Positions 8,817 to 17,583 of a stretch of 64,000 bases of DNA are shown here, piece by piece. The stretch lies in contig NZ_AP025226.1 of assembly GCF_020886315.1 (NCBI RefSeq), forward strand, positions 2,568,001 through 2,632,000, in the 5' to 3' direction. The translations under genes and the position numbers were made by a program. Each line of letters starts with the position of its first letter. Positions within the stretch are counted from its first letter, which is position 1. Origin of the DNA: Saccharolobus caldissimus. Its GTDB lineage: Archaea > Thermoproteota > Thermoprotei_A > Sulfolobales > Sulfolobaceae. Below the pieces are notes generated by a model. That model ran no database searches. It was not told the DNA's origin and saw only the letters and a program-made list of their open reading frames with translations.

Positions 8817-9172
8817 TAATAAGTAAGAAAGTAGTGAGCATAAAGGAGTGTATTATAACTGAGAGCATATTACAAGAGTTTGCTGAATTCGTTTACGAGA
8901 AATACGTCGAGTTTATGAATTCTTCACAAAGGGATAGGGCATTAGGTTACATTAGGCTGTTTAAGTATATTGTGGAATTGTTAAGCAAATATCCTCTAGT
9001 TATTCACTCCTTTTATGACTATCTAAAAGCCATGGATCTTGCGATTAGTAGAAATTTAGATATTACTGATGCTTTACTTGTTATAACTGCAAAAAAGATA
9101 AACGGAATAATACTTACTAGAGATAGGGACTTTGAGAGGGTAAAGGATTTGGTAAAAATTATATATGATTAA
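8795..9172 (+). CDS. PIN-domain toxin (VapC-like) with upstream catalytic motif
   Basis: The first ATG/GTG-type start is GTG 8834 (VSIKECIITESILQEF), which would omit the first catalytic Asp. The same frame is open back to 8777 and reads ILVDTNVIISKKV from 8795, the PIN D-T-N motif. The C-terminal half has ITDALLVITAKKINGIILTRDRDFE, carrying the remaining acidic residues. The coding region must therefore begin at a non-standard codon (ATT at 8795 or 8780) or be reached by frameshift from vapB, whose stop is at 8814-8816. The loop after DTNVIIS is shorter than usual, so a small deletion is possible. VapC toxins are RNases. Confidence 0.62.
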   Translation: MLVDTNVIISKKVVSIKECIITESILQEFAEFVYEKYVEFMNSSQRDRALGYIRLFKYIVELLSKYPLVIHSFYDYLKAMDLAISRNLDITDALLVITAKKINGIILTRDRDFERVKDLVKIIYD

Positions 9173-9295
9173 AGGAAATAGAGTTTTAATATCTAATCAA
9201 CTCTTTGAAGAAAATAATTGTAGATTTATCTTAACGCAATAAAATACTTAGTTCAGATAAATTTTAGCATTAAGAATTTTCCAGAAATACTAGTG

Positions 9296-9530
9296 AATCA
9301 TGAAAAGGTGACATTTGAGGAAAGGGATTACGCAGAATAAGGATTCAGAACGACAAAACATAGGATATCATCAATGGACAAACACTTCCCATGGAATTCA
9401 CGATTACCCGTTGGCTCTCAACGTTCTTCTTAATATACAACCTACTTTACACTTCAGTGTATTTATTAGACAATTAGGGAATAATAAATGTAAATATTTC
9501 AAATGAATGAAATTGTTATTTTTCATACAG
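9296..9530 (+). pseudogene. Remnant of IS6-type transposase 3' end
   Basis: The frame reads ERDYAE-stop-GFRTTKHRIS then DKHFPWNSR, matching AEQGFRSIKYR and DFHFPWNS of the IS6-type copy at 41589-42240, with an in-frame stop and frameshifts. It ends in AAATATTTCAAATGAATG, equivalent to the right end of that element. Confidence 0.6.
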
Positions 9531-9655
9531 AGTGTAGTTATTAAGCTATAAATTTATACTTTAAGTAAAAGGTGTCTCTGAGAATCTGAACTAGACTGTA
9601 CTCTATATATAGAGAATTTCTCTATTTAATAAATTTATAACTTAATGACGACACT
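9531..9655. mobile_element. 125-base IS1-type MITE
   Basis: The ends are near-perfect inverted repeats: AGTGTAGTTATTAAGCTA on the left and the complement of TAACTTAATGACGACACT on the right, the same as IS1-family ends elsewhere in the window. The interior has no coding capacity. A half copy lies at 42448-42512 and a relative at 43337-43455. Confidence 0.65.
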
Positions 9656-9808
9656 TCTCTTATATCTGTAACACTCTTTAAGATTGCTCTATTTAGCAAT
9701 TATACCTAATATGATCAAACAAGTTCTTCTCATTGGCTTAACTAATCTTCCTTATCTTCTAACTTACTGTTAATTCTTTAAACGAAAATTAACCTGCCTT
9801 TCACAATA

Positions 9809-10282
9809 CTAAGACGTTTGGTTTATTAGTTTTTCCATGTTATTTACGAACTCTTCCACTACTTTTATTGATAAATTGACGTCTTGCTCAGTCATAAAAC
9901 CTTCGTAAAAATTACTGTGCAAACGAAGACAAACTGACCAGCCGTAAAGCAATTCCCTCCTTCCTTCTTTAGAAATTAGATTGCTCATTATTTCCTCCAA
10001 TTGACGATGTCTATAATGTTCAAGCCCACTCTTCTCACCATAAGCCTTAACGATGGAAGCACATGCACCCCAAGCTTTTTCAGAAGCTTGAACTAAGTCC
10101 TTTTTCTCAAAATAATTTCTTGCCTCAGCCAATAGCTCCTTAGCCTTCTCTATATACAGACTAGAGCGAGTAATCGGGTCTAGTTCCTTGCCTAACTTAT
10201 CTATTAATAGTATCTCCTCATCAATTCCCTTTTCATATGCCTCCTTTCTCAGAATTTCTTCAATTTGTCTTGGTATCTGCAC
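9809..10282 (-). CDS. PaREP1-family protein
   Basis: 157 residues, all-helical, with IEKAKELLAEARNYFEKKDLVQASEKAWGACASIVKAYGEK (about 43-82), the core of the archaeal PaREP1 family. This is a multi-copy family in crenarchaea with HEPN-like organisation and no established function. It has the same core as the proteins at 21146-21661 and 20712-21055. It stands alone between IS debris with no operon partner. HEPN-like folds often act as RNases or in toxin-antitoxin pairs, but the canonical RxxxxH motif is not evident. Confidence 0.7.
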   Translation of the reverse strand: MQIPRQIEEILRKEAYEKGIDEEILLIDKLGKELDPITRSSLYIEKAKELLAEARNYFEKKDLVQASEKAWGACASIVKAYGEKSGLEHYRHRQLEEIMSNLISKEGRRELLYGWSVCLRLHSNFYEGFMTEQDVNLSIKVVEEFVNNMEKLINQTS

Positions 10283-10591
10283 AAAATCATATCATCATCC
10301 GTAGATTTATTTTTAATTATGGATAATAACATACCTTCTTTCCTTCCTTTTTATTTCCTCATCTTACGTTTCGCATATTAGTTATTAAGCTTTCTTAACA
10401 CTTAAATTTCCTTAGCATCTATCCACCCTCCTTGAATGCTTTATAAGAAGTATAATTTTCAAAAACCATTAACTAGCTTACATTAGCGCACGCATTTCTT
10501 ATTTAATACTTAACAAATTTAATCACTTGCTGCTTTCCTCATCTATCTACGATCTCCTTTTATAAATGAGGTTAAGGGGATAGAAAAGTCT
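10283..10591. other. Intergenic stretch without recognisable features
   Basis: A/T-rich DNA between a PaREP1 gene and a noncoding repeat. No coding frame, repeat or IS end was recognised. Confidence 0.5.
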
Positions 10592-10865
10592 CGCCATTGC
10601 TAACAGTTTCCGATAAACCGTGAAGTTCATGTTATTTAATATTATTTATAATTCCTAACTATCTTTTCACAAAAGGTTATAAATTTTGTAGTTATAAATT
10701 ATGATGTAGAAGAGAGCCCTACAGTGAACCCGAGGAGCAATGTGATGGGTTCGATAAGGCTCCCCATATCTTGGCTGGGAGCTAAGCTCCCTAATCTAGG
10801 CGTGTTAAAAGGGGTATGAGGACTAGAGGTTGAATCATGAAACCTCAATGAAAGTCCGACCCCTC
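10592..10865 (+). repeat. Noncoding repeat family, full-length copy
   Basis: Begins with the complement of TATCGGAAACTG/TTCACGG and ends CATGAAACCTCAATGAAAGTC. It matches the reverse strand of 37750-38035 along its whole length and 38745-39035 over its 5' half. It has no open reading frame. It contains internal complementary blocks (GCTGGGAGC/GCTCCC), suggesting a folded RNA or single-stranded DNA ends such as those of IS200/605 derivatives. Confidence 0.6.
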
Positions 10866-10988
10866 TCTGCAGTACACCCCAAAATCGATTACAAAAAATA
10901 ATTCTGACTCGCTAATATTGAATTCATAGAAAATAATGGAATTTATAAAAACATTTATAACTTGATAAATTGAAAGAAGGTTTAAGAT

Positions 10989-11045
10989 GAGGGAAACCTA
11001 GCGTTACCATTTTGATTTTCCAGGTGGTAATACTAGGTTTCCCTC
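10989..11045. repeat. 57-base hairpin element with 21-base arms
   Basis: Arms at 10989-11009 and 11025-11045 pair at 19 of 21 positions (GAGGGAAACCTAG...TTACCA), separated by a 15-base loop. Flanking DNA (up to about 11090) resembles 16722-16870, where the arms have decayed, so this is a repeated element. No IS family could be tied to it. Confidence 0.55.
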
Positions 11046-11257
11046 ACCAAAACAAATAGGATATGCTTTCCATGATAAATTTCCAAGGGAAAACATTAGT
11101 ATCAGTAGTCTTGTGGTCAGTAGAAATCAAGTGCATATTACCACAAACAGTAACGTAGAAGTACATATAAGTAGCAGAAAAATTACTAGAGAAAATAAGG
11201 GAAATCTTCTGTAAATTTTATGAGAATTATATTATTTAACTTGAAATCCTATTTCAT

Positions 11258-11381
11258 TTAATACTTATTTGATTCTAATAAATCCTTCAAGGTTATAGCA
11301 CCGTTATTTATTAAATCTTGATCTAAGCTTACTAATTTAGCCCCTATTCTTTTAGCGGTTACGAGGTAAGCTGAATCGTAG
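11258..11381 (-). pseudogene. 3' fragment of a VapC gene (duplicate of 44519-44640)
   Basis: Nearly identical to the 3' end of the intact PIN toxin gene at 44519-44914, but the match stops at 11381 and the DNA jumps to sequence found at about 45598. The 5' two thirds of the toxin and its antitoxin are missing here. It marks one breakpoint of a deletion/duplication between the two loci. Confidence 0.7.
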
Positions 11382-11470
11382 TCAAGAGGTTAGCTAGGTC
11401 GATAAAAAGTATTTACCAATCTTTAATGAAATTAAGAAACTATTCAAGAGGAGGAGAAAATCATAAACCG

Positions 11471-12709
11471 TTAACCGTTAAAGTATTCTTGCGTATTTAA
11501 CAAAAATTTCCATATTGGTACGAATTTTATTTCCTTTATTTCGTCCTCATAATCCCAGGTTATTACGATCTTTTTCTTCACCTTTATCTTATTTAATCCC
11601 TCGATTTCTCTTTTGGGTATTTCATCCTTCCCCGAGGCATAAGTAACCTGAATCGCCGTATCTTTTACTAGAAAATCTACTTCATAATTATTACCCTTCA
11701 CATAAAACAGTTTCTCCCCCATTCTAGATAACTGTAATGCAACTAAATTTTCCATTATCCTACCCTTAGAGTTATCTAAAGCGATTGAAGATATGAAACC
11801 CGGATCTATCACGTAAACTTTCTTAGGCGACGTCATACCCTCTCTAGGCTTACTGGTAAATCTTTCAGACGTTATTATTACATAAGCATTTACTAGGCCG
11901 TTAAACCATTCCTCAACAGTATTATTACTAATCTTCAACGTCCTGGACAATCTGGATAGGGAAACCTCATTAGAGAAGTATTTTACAATATTTACTGTAA
12001 ATGACTTAAATAATTCAATCCTCTTTATTTTCAACCTTTGTACAACGTCCTTATAAACTATATCTGAAAATATTGAAAAGATGAAGTCTTCAGAAATCTT
12101 TAATACTTCCGGAAAACCTCCCACTCTCATGTAATTTTCCAACTCCCTTTTGATCACACCTTCAGAGAGAGTAGTAAATGTATTCTTTACTTTTTCAATT
12201 TTAACTCCTTTAAACCTCAAATATTCTGAAAAAGAGAAGGGAAATAAGGTGAAACTTATATGCCTTCCGGTTAATGCAGTTGCGAGCTCACCTGAAAGCA
12301 TTTTTGAATTACTTCCTGTTATTATTATCCTTTTACCCTCTTCTCTTAACCTATTTACGAATAATTCCCAACCGTATACGTTATGAATTTCGTCAAAAAG
12401 AAAATACTCTACTTCGCCAAACAACTCATAAATAGCTTTTTCCAACTTGTGTAAATCCTCAACTTTTATCCCCGCCAATCTATCGTCATCGAAGTTTACG
12501 TATCCGAAATTTTCACCTCTTAGTAGCATTTCTGCTAATGTAGATTTACCGCACCTTCTAACGCCGAGAATTGCTAAAACATTAGGTTGTGAGAGATATT
12601 TTTTTAAATTAGGAACGTCTCTCTCTATAATTTTCTCCTTTTCAAATTTCCTTTCTAGTCGTGTTTTCTGGTCTACTAATACTTGTTTTATTTCACTCAC
12701 AGTACACAA
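11471..12709 (-). CDS. AAA_14/DUF4143 ATPase
   Basis: 412 residues. Walker A GVRRCGKSTL is near residue 47, Walker B EYFLFDEIHN near 98, RIIITGSNSKML and the ALTGRHISFTLFPFSF segment follow, and the C-terminal DUF4143 nuclease-like domain contains NNYEVDFLVKDTAIQVTY. This family is common in archaea and implicated in defence or plasmid/virus interaction, without firm function. The upstream region holds a TATA box (GTATATAAAT, 12721-12731) and a 23-base direct repeat. TTG 12709 and GTG 12700 are candidate starts; the TATA spacing favours a leaderless GTG. About 250 bases of its 3' end are duplicated at 45605-45860. Confidence 0.85.
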   Translation of the reverse strand: MCTVSEIKQVLVDQKTRLERKFEKEKIIERDVPNLKKYLSQPNVLAILGVRRCGKSTLAEMLLRGENFGYVNFDDDRLAGIKVEDLHKLEKAIYELFGEVEYFLFDEIHNVYGWELFVNRLREEGKRIIITGSNSKMLSGELATALTGRHISFTLFPFSFSEYLRFKGVKIEKVKNTFTTLSEGVIKRELENYMRVGGFPEVLKISEDFIFSIFSDIVYKDVVQRLKIKRIELFKSFTVNIVKYFSNEVSLSRLSRTLKISNNTVEEWFNGLVNAYVIITSERFTSKPREGMTSPKKVYVIDPGFISSIALDNSKGRIMENLVALQLSRMGEKLFYVKGNNYEVDFLVKDTAIQVTYASGKDEIPKREIEGLNKIKVKKKIVITWDYEDEIKEIKFVPIWKFLLNTQEYFNG

Positions 12710-12720
12710 TCTCCCTTAAC

Positions 12721-12785
12721 ATTTATATACTTATGCAGTGTAGTGAATAATTTTACCACAATACTTATGCAGTGTAGTGAATAAG
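12721..12785 (-). promoter_or_regulatory. TATA box with tandem direct repeat upstream of DUF4143 ATPase
   Basis: The same 23-base sequence beginning ATACTTATGCAGTGTAG occurs at 12727-12749 and 12761-12783, 34 bases apart (about three helical turns). The proximal copy runs into the probable TATA box GTATATAAAT. This layout suits a transcription factor bound on one face of the DNA to repress or activate the gene. Confidence 0.5.
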
Positions 12786-12937
12786 ATAAATTGAATAAAA
12801 AATACTGTAACTACATTAATTGAGGGATAAAGTAGCAATTAATTAATTGTTCCATTTCCCTAATCTCATAGAAAGTTGATCCCAGGATTTTAGCTTAGTG
12901 ACAAAAAGATTGACAAGCCCCGCCCCTTCTCGGTAGA

Positions 12938-13565
12938 TCAAAACTCATCACCCATATAATAATTTGATATAAGAGTAAACAGAATTATAAGAATAAGCGA
13001 GAATATATCTGTATTTAAATAGTTATTCAACTCAAACTCCAAGGAGAGGGAGAACTCACTCCTTGTTATACCTTGGGAAATAAGGAGTGAGTAAAGGAGT
13101 ATCGCTAGTGAAATTACAAGAAATCTGAAGGAATACTTAGTTGAACTAGTAAAGGGTAAGAATGATTTTATAACCCTATAGGAAGTCTCTATTGGAGACC
13201 TTATAACATTATAAATCCTCCTAATTGACTTAGGAGACAAATCTAAGTTAGTAGCATAACCCAAGAGCTTCTCCTCCTTCCCATGCCCCTTGCTCTTAAC
13301 CTTAATTGTCACAAGTCTAAATGTAACCTGCTCATCCCTCTTTTGAGATGTTTACTGTAAATTGCTTCTTGCCCTTTGTAGTAGTTTTTCTCCTTCTCTT
13401 TGCGCGTGTAATCTAACTGTTTGCCCCGAGATGTTCTTAGCAGTGCTCTCTACTGACTCGTTTCTAAGTGCTGCTAGTAATAGTGTTTTTCCCACCTCTT
13501 CTCCCTTATCTCCACTGAAGTTCAAGATTGAAATAACTTCTTTAACTACTCCCGATTGAAAGAAT
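12938..13565 (-). pseudogene. Internally deleted ISH3-like transposase
   Basis: The N-terminal part (13345-13565) reads GVVKEVISILNFSGDKGEEV and resembles residues 20-75 of the intact ISH3-like transposase at 51461-52483. The C-terminal part (12938-13312) reads SPIETSYRVIKSFLPFTSS and matches its residues 215-330. The middle third with the first catalytic residues is deleted. A further-shortened inverted copy is at 43667-44050. Confidence 0.75.
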
Positions 13566-13650
13566 TTATTAAAATATGTATCATAAAAGTGTAAATAATA
13601 TAGATGAACTGAGTTATAGTGATGGCAATAATCTATTTCTCATGAACTTG

Positions 13651-14169
13651 TCATTTTGTTAATTCCTTTAGTAGCTCGTCAATCTTTTCCAATATTTCCT
13701 TTATTTCATACTTAGAGTAATAAGCGTCTATCACTTTCCTAGTCTCCTTTACTACCGTAATTAAATCCCTAAATACTTCCTCCTTTTTACTATATCTACT
13801 GAAGCCCGGTTCAAAACCATTATACTGATAATCGTGAAGATTTAGAGCATAATTCACAAGGCTTACAACGTCAATTCCTATATCCCTTAGTACTTGCGCT
13901 AAACCGTACATAGCGTGTGTAGGCACTATGTGGGCCTTCTTTTTAATCCATTTCCTTTCATTATCATCTTTAGCTAAATTAATTAACTTCTCTTCATTAG
14001 TTACTATAAGAGCACTTAATAATGCCTTTACCGCATTAAAAGCTTTCCCTGCAGAGTTCCTCGTATATCCTTCCTTCCATAGAGTTAAGGAGAGAAGTAG
14101 GTCGGATAAGCTTTCAATTATTCTAGCCTCTACGTAATCTTCTCCAACCTTATATAGATCCTTTTCCAT
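13651..14169 (-). CDS. PaREP-like paralogous protein (172 aa)
   Basis: An all-helical protein with YVEARIIESLSDLLLSLTLW, RNSAGKAFNAVKALLSALIV and LNLHDYQYNGFEPGFSRYSKKEEV. Paralogues with the same three blocks lie at 19929-20444 and 38196-38666, and an inverted C-terminal fragment at 43456-43666. It resembles PaREP1/PaREP8-type multi-copy crenarchaeal families, whose function is unknown. The conserved HDYQYNG motif is the most likely functional site. No partner gene is adjacent. Confidence 0.65.
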   Translation of the reverse strand: MEKDLYKVGEDYVEARIIESLSDLLLSLTLWKEGYTRNSAGKAFNAVKALLSALIVTNEEKLINLAKDDNERKWIKKKAHIVPTHAMYGLAQVLRDIGIDVVSLVNYALNLHDYQYNGFEPGFSRYSKKEEVFRDLITVVKETRKVIDAYYSKYEIKEILEKIDELLKELTK

Positions 14170-14210
14170 AATTATTCATTTTTATTCTCAGTTAAAATAA
14201 TTAGTATTTA

Positions 14211-14261
14211 CCCGTGGCGTAACTTCTCCTTACTTTTAATTACTTCTAATTCCACCACGGG
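14211..14261. repeat. 51-base element with CCCGTGG/CCACGGG ends
   Basis: Ends are inverted (CCCGTGG and CCACGGG), and a closely similar copy is at 39124-39174. The interior TAACTTCTCCTTACTTTTAA is shared. It is too short to be an IS and is probably a palindrome-associated mobile or hairpin element. Confidence 0.45.
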
Positions 14262-14304
14262 CTTAAGGTATCATACACCGTCACCCTTAACTCATTGGGG
14301 CTAG

Positions 14305-14605
14305 TCGAGGGAAACACCTATATAGGTTCCCATCCAGAGGGCTCATAGTTCCCACCATCGATTCGGGTTTACATCTGGTGGGCAGTCGGGGTAGCCAGAG
14401 AGCCCCCACTTGAATAGGGGACTTTCATCCATTACGTCTAGTCCCTTAAGAGATTTTAGATGCTCCTCCCACAGTCCCATCGAGCCGGGGAGGAGCGTCG
14501 TTAGCATCACTAAAAGATATCTCAACAGAGAAGTATTTAAATATATAAGGGGGCTATCCATCCCCACTAGCGAGGCTTTTCGCCCCTTAACCTCCCAATT
14601 TTTGT
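14305..14605 (-). mobile_element. tnpB-deleted derivative of the IS200/605 element
   Basis: The 14305-14375 end matches 1140-1215 (CCCACCATCGATTCGGG and GGGCAG), and the 14535-14605 end matches 2340-2417 (AAGTATTTAAATAT, GCGAGGCTTTTCGCCCC, CAATTTTTGTAAG). Almost all of tnpB has been removed. Retention of both ends makes it a candidate non-autonomous element. A 74-codon frame inside is not TnpB apart from a shared PNRWWE tail. Confidence 0.7.
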
Positions 14606-14671
14606 AAGGATGTGAGTTTCTATGTACTGAAATGCATGTTTAACTGACTTAAGATAAACGTTATATTCAAA

Positions 14672-14695
14672 GTATATAAAGTAAACTTTATATAC
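14672..14695. promoter_or_regulatory. Perfect inverted repeat over the vapBC TATA box
   Basis: Arms GTATATAAAGT (14672-14682) and ACTTTATATAC (14685-14695) are exact reverse complements around a 2-base spacer. The right arm contains the TATA box (CTTTATATA) placed about 25 bases before the antitoxin ATG at 14717. Binding here would block TBP, so it is a strong candidate operator for autorepression by the antitoxin. Confidence 0.6.
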
Positions 14696-14716
14696 ACACT
14701 TTCCTATTCTTACGTT

Positions 14717-14962
14717 ATGAGTGAAATTATTAGAGTTAGTAAAGATGTGAAGGAGAAGTTAGTTAGGATTGCTGCTGAACTGCAGTTGAGTAGGGGTAAG
14801 AGAGTTAGTTTAAATGAGGCGGTAGAATATTTAATAACTTTTTATGAGGAGAATAAAAAATCTCAAAAGAACGCTCAATTACTTTTTTCCCTTTTAGGTT
14901 CTGCAAAAGGGATTAGAGAGGAATTTGAGAGGTCGAGAAGAGAAGATGAGGGTAGTAGTTGA
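14717..14962 (+). CDS. vapB: VapB-type antitoxin (ribbon-helix-helix-like)
   Basis: 81 residues: a short basic strand IIRVSKDVKEKLVRIAAEL, a helix and VSLNEAVEYLI, the ribbon-helix-helix pattern used for DNA binding, then a charged tail. It overlaps the PIN toxin start by 17 bases. A palindrome covers its TATA box, consistent with autorepression. TATA-to-ATG distance of about 25 bases indicates a leaderless or nearly leaderless transcript. Confidence 0.78.
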   Translation: MSEIIRVSKDVKEKLVRIAAELQLSRGKRVSLNEAVEYLITFYEENKKSQKNAQLLFSLLGSAKGIREEFERSRREDEGSS

Positions 14963-15341
14963 TACTGGAGTACTAGTTGAGGTTTTAGAAGGATCGAAGT
15001 TAGGAGAAAAATTCCTTAAGCTAGTTAATAGTAGTAAACTAGAGCCAATAATTACTAATCTGACATTAATTGAATTAACTTATATAATATGTAGGAAATA
15101 TGGAATAAATAAGGCTAAAGAACTAGTTAAGAAGTTGCTAGACTCAGGTTATTTTGAAGTAGTCAACGCGTTAGAGTTTGCTGACCATATAATAGAGACG
15201 AAGTGCAATAATTCAATTTCTATAATTGATGCTTCTGTTATCGCAACAGCCAAAGGACTAGGAATTCAAGCATTGTTTAAATTTGAGAAAGAGTTGAAAG
15301 ATAAAAAGTTAGACAATGTCATATTTATAGAGAATATCTAG
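14946..15341 (+). CDS. vapC: VapC PIN-domain toxin
   Basis: Start ATG 14946 (MRVVVDTGVLVEVL) is chosen because it opens directly on the catalytic D-T-G motif; an upstream in-frame ATG at 14925 lies inside vapB. NLTLIELTYII carries the conserved Glu and SIIDASVIATAKGLGIQALF the later Asp residues. 131 residues, normal PIN length. VapC toxins cleave RNA, often tRNA or rRNA. Paired with the overlapping antitoxin upstream. Confidence 0.85.
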   Translation: MRVVVDTGVLVEVLEGSKLGEKFLKLVNSSKLEPIITNLTLIELTYIICRKYGINKAKELVKKLLDSGYFEVVNALEFADHIIETKCNNSISIIDASVIATAKGLGIQALFKFEKELKDKKLDNVIFIENI

Positions 15342-15534
15342 CTTAAGAGCTCTTGGTTGAAGTCAGTATGGGAATCTCGTTTATTGCAAGATAAATTAAA
15401 ACTTAGAATAAATTGAATTTAACTCAATTAGTTTACGATAAAATATCATATATTTCAGCTAATTGTAACTAATAAATAATATTTTCCTTGAATATACTAG
15501 AGATATACAATTTATTTAACATGAATAAAAAGGG

Positions 15535-16062
15535 AAGCATAGAATCAGCTGGACTTGAGGGAAAAACCCTTCCGTGATAACACCCTTGCCCTACCCCTTT
15601 TACCCCTTGAGTTACACGATACTTCAAGCCCTTCCAAGAGAGACTCACAAAACTCCCACAACTTAACCCTCCTCCAAGAACGAACCAAACATTCAATTAG
15701 GATAGAAGAACGAGAACCAACTCCTTCCCAACATCACAAGTCCTACTCCAAAGAACGAAAAGCAGTCTCAACACCCCACCTCTCCCTCAGCCAAAACAAC
15801 AGCCCCTTGAACATCCCTTTCATCCCTAACCAAAAACCTTACCATCCTCCCTCTTTAGTATAACTAGATAAGCACCAGAATCATGCCTCACACACAAGAA
15901 ACCAACATACCTCACCCCAGCATAATCAACTTGCTTAAGCCTCTTCTCATACTTCCTAGCCTTAGCAGCTATAACAAAGTCCACACCCAAGAGATACTTG
16001 ATCACATCATTTACTGCAAACTCCCTATCTGCAAAGACCATGACGAGCTTAAGCCCCTCGTG
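15535..16062 (-). pseudogene. Degenerate DDE transposase (3' part)
   Basis: The clearest segment, 15826-16062, reads LVMVFADREFAVNDVIKYLLGVDFVIAAKA, a DDE-transposase region with the second catalytic Asp. Downstream, GVETAFRSLE appears in another frame after stops, marking the Glu region. The 5' half is missing because an IS5-like fragment abuts at 16062/16063. Confidence 0.55.
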
Positions 16063-16600
16063 ACGTTGTCCAACTTGAGCAAAATTGAAAAATTATCCTG
16101 ACTATAATATTTCTTTCTATAAAATTATTCATAATATTTAACTAGAAAAGACTATATAATATGTATTAATAAACATAATACAAATAATTGTACAGTTTCA
16201 TAATAAAATTTGTTATACTCACAACTAAAACTGGTAAGCAAGACTTGTCAATTAACTAGTACCCTTGTCCTAATCCTCATTACGATAGAGGTTAAGGAAG
16301 AAGACCTCTATCACAACACCCCTCAAAGCTGAAGCCCTACCTTCCCTAATCTTAACCCCTCAACCTGAAGCCTAGCAGAACTAACCAAGATGTTCTTCCT
16401 GGAAGCCCTATCAGCTAAGAGCTTTAAACCATCAAAGGCCAAATCACTCAAATTAACCCAACCTTGAAACCCCCTAACAAAATTATTCCTCCTTTCAACA
16501 AACCAAAGTATGACTTACCATACTTCCTACCCCAACTACCCTTATACTTCCTATCTTTCCTCACTTTTTTAGGAATAAGGGGTTCATAACCCTTAAGTCC
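16063..16600 (-). mobile_element. 3' half of an IS5-like (ISC1234-type) element
   Basis: The end GACGTTGTCCAACTTGAGC matches the right ends at 36340-36365 and 60805-60832. Internal sequence up to about 16600 matches the 3' coding half of those copies on the opposite strand, with stops and frameshifts. It inserted into the DDE transposase remnant next to it. Confidence 0.6.
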
Positions 16601-17442
16601 CTCTCCCTACTCTTGTTTCCCTTGGTTTCTATTTGGGTGCCAAGAGGATAGCAAGTGTGATAATATTAAGAAAAGACGTAAAATGCTAACCGATATTTAT
16701 TAACAGTATTAGAAATTCAATCGAAGAAAAGTTTAAGGTAAGGGAGACGTGTATTACAACATGAGTAACCAAGATGGTAACACCAGGTCTCACTAAAATA
16801 ACATTCAACAAAAAATAGGATAGGATATAAATTACTTTCCATGTTAGACTTCCAGGGCAGACGAAGTAACTAAAAACTCTCGTCTCCGCTTGCTTATGTA
16901 ACAGCTCCATAGAGAACAAGTCTAACGTATCTCACAGACCGCTAGGAACTACAAGGAATAGAGAGGCGATTAAAAAGCTATTGGAAATAGCGAGAAAAAT
17001 ATCCCTAAATGTATTAAAGTAAGAAAAAACCATAACACTCATTATAAAAAGAGAGAATGCGTATTTACTTTTCAGTTACACGTTTTGTAGATAGTTTTAC
17101 AGTTTAGTATAATCAAAGGAGAGCAAGGATTTCCCTTTATAAAGAAAGAGATGAGAGTTCAAGACCATTAAGTCATTAATTACCATACATTAATAATCAT
17201 AAATAAACTGACTAACTTAATAGCTTAAAATGCTTACTATCACACTTAGTTTCATCAGTTGTTTATTTCTTATAAATTAGTTAAATATAAGGTAAGATTA
17301 GATATGTTAATTAAATACAAAATTAATTGAATTTATATACTTTATAGTTATATAAACTGATAAGACAATGCTTAAATTTATACGATAAGACTTTTTTAAA
17401 AAAATAAATACTAGTAATTTCCTTATATTAAATTGATCAAAG
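16601..17442. other. Mostly empty A/T-rich stretch with a decayed hairpin repeat
   Basis: 16722-16870 resembles the hairpin element at 10980-11090 but its arms no longer pair well. The remainder has no coding frame with family resemblance. CTTATATTAAATT at about 17422-17434, some 20 bases before the peptide ATG at 17443, is a TATA-like element for the downstream cassette. Confidence 0.45.
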
Positions 17443-17571
17443 ATGTTACTGAATAATTTAGGTATAATTGAAGAAATAGAAAACATTAACGAAAATTCCA
17501 TAAATTATATAAACCTAGTCAAACAACTTGCAAGAGCTGATCGATTCAAATGCGGTAACTTTTTCTGTTAG
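17443..17571 (+). CDS. Candidate RiPP precursor peptide (42 aa, two-Cys C-terminus)
   Basis: An ATG-initiated small gene beginning MLLNNLGIIEEIENINENS and ending LARADRFKCGNFFC. The first 30 residues are helical and acidic like a leader peptide; the last residues hold the only two cysteines (CGNFFC), like a modifiable core. It ends one base before a GTG in the maturase frame, and GGTGA immediately after its stop serves as the maturase ribosome-binding site. A TATA-like box lies about 20 bases upstream. Small Cys-containing peptides directly ahead of SPASM radical SAM proteins are typical precursors for sactipeptide- or ranthipeptide-type thioether crosslinks. The product is inferred, not shown. 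Confidence 0.62.
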   Translation: MLLNNLGIIEEIENINENSINYINLVKQLARADRFKCGNFFC

Positions 17572-17583
17572 GTGAAATATAGT

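Noticed and set aside
9315-9506. 63-codon plus-strand frame
   Set aside because: It overlaps the IS6-type transposase remnant in a different frame; the remnant frame shows the real homology.
15555-16101. Plus-strand open frames across the 15.5-16.1 kb region
   Set aside because: They are antisense to recognisable transposase remnants and have composition typical of frame shadows (Pro/His/Ser-rich).
17307-17501. Minus-strand 64-codon frame overlapping the peptide precursor
   Set aside because: Low-complexity Ile/Phe/Ser content and antisense to the better supported precursor gene with its start and overlap to the maturase.
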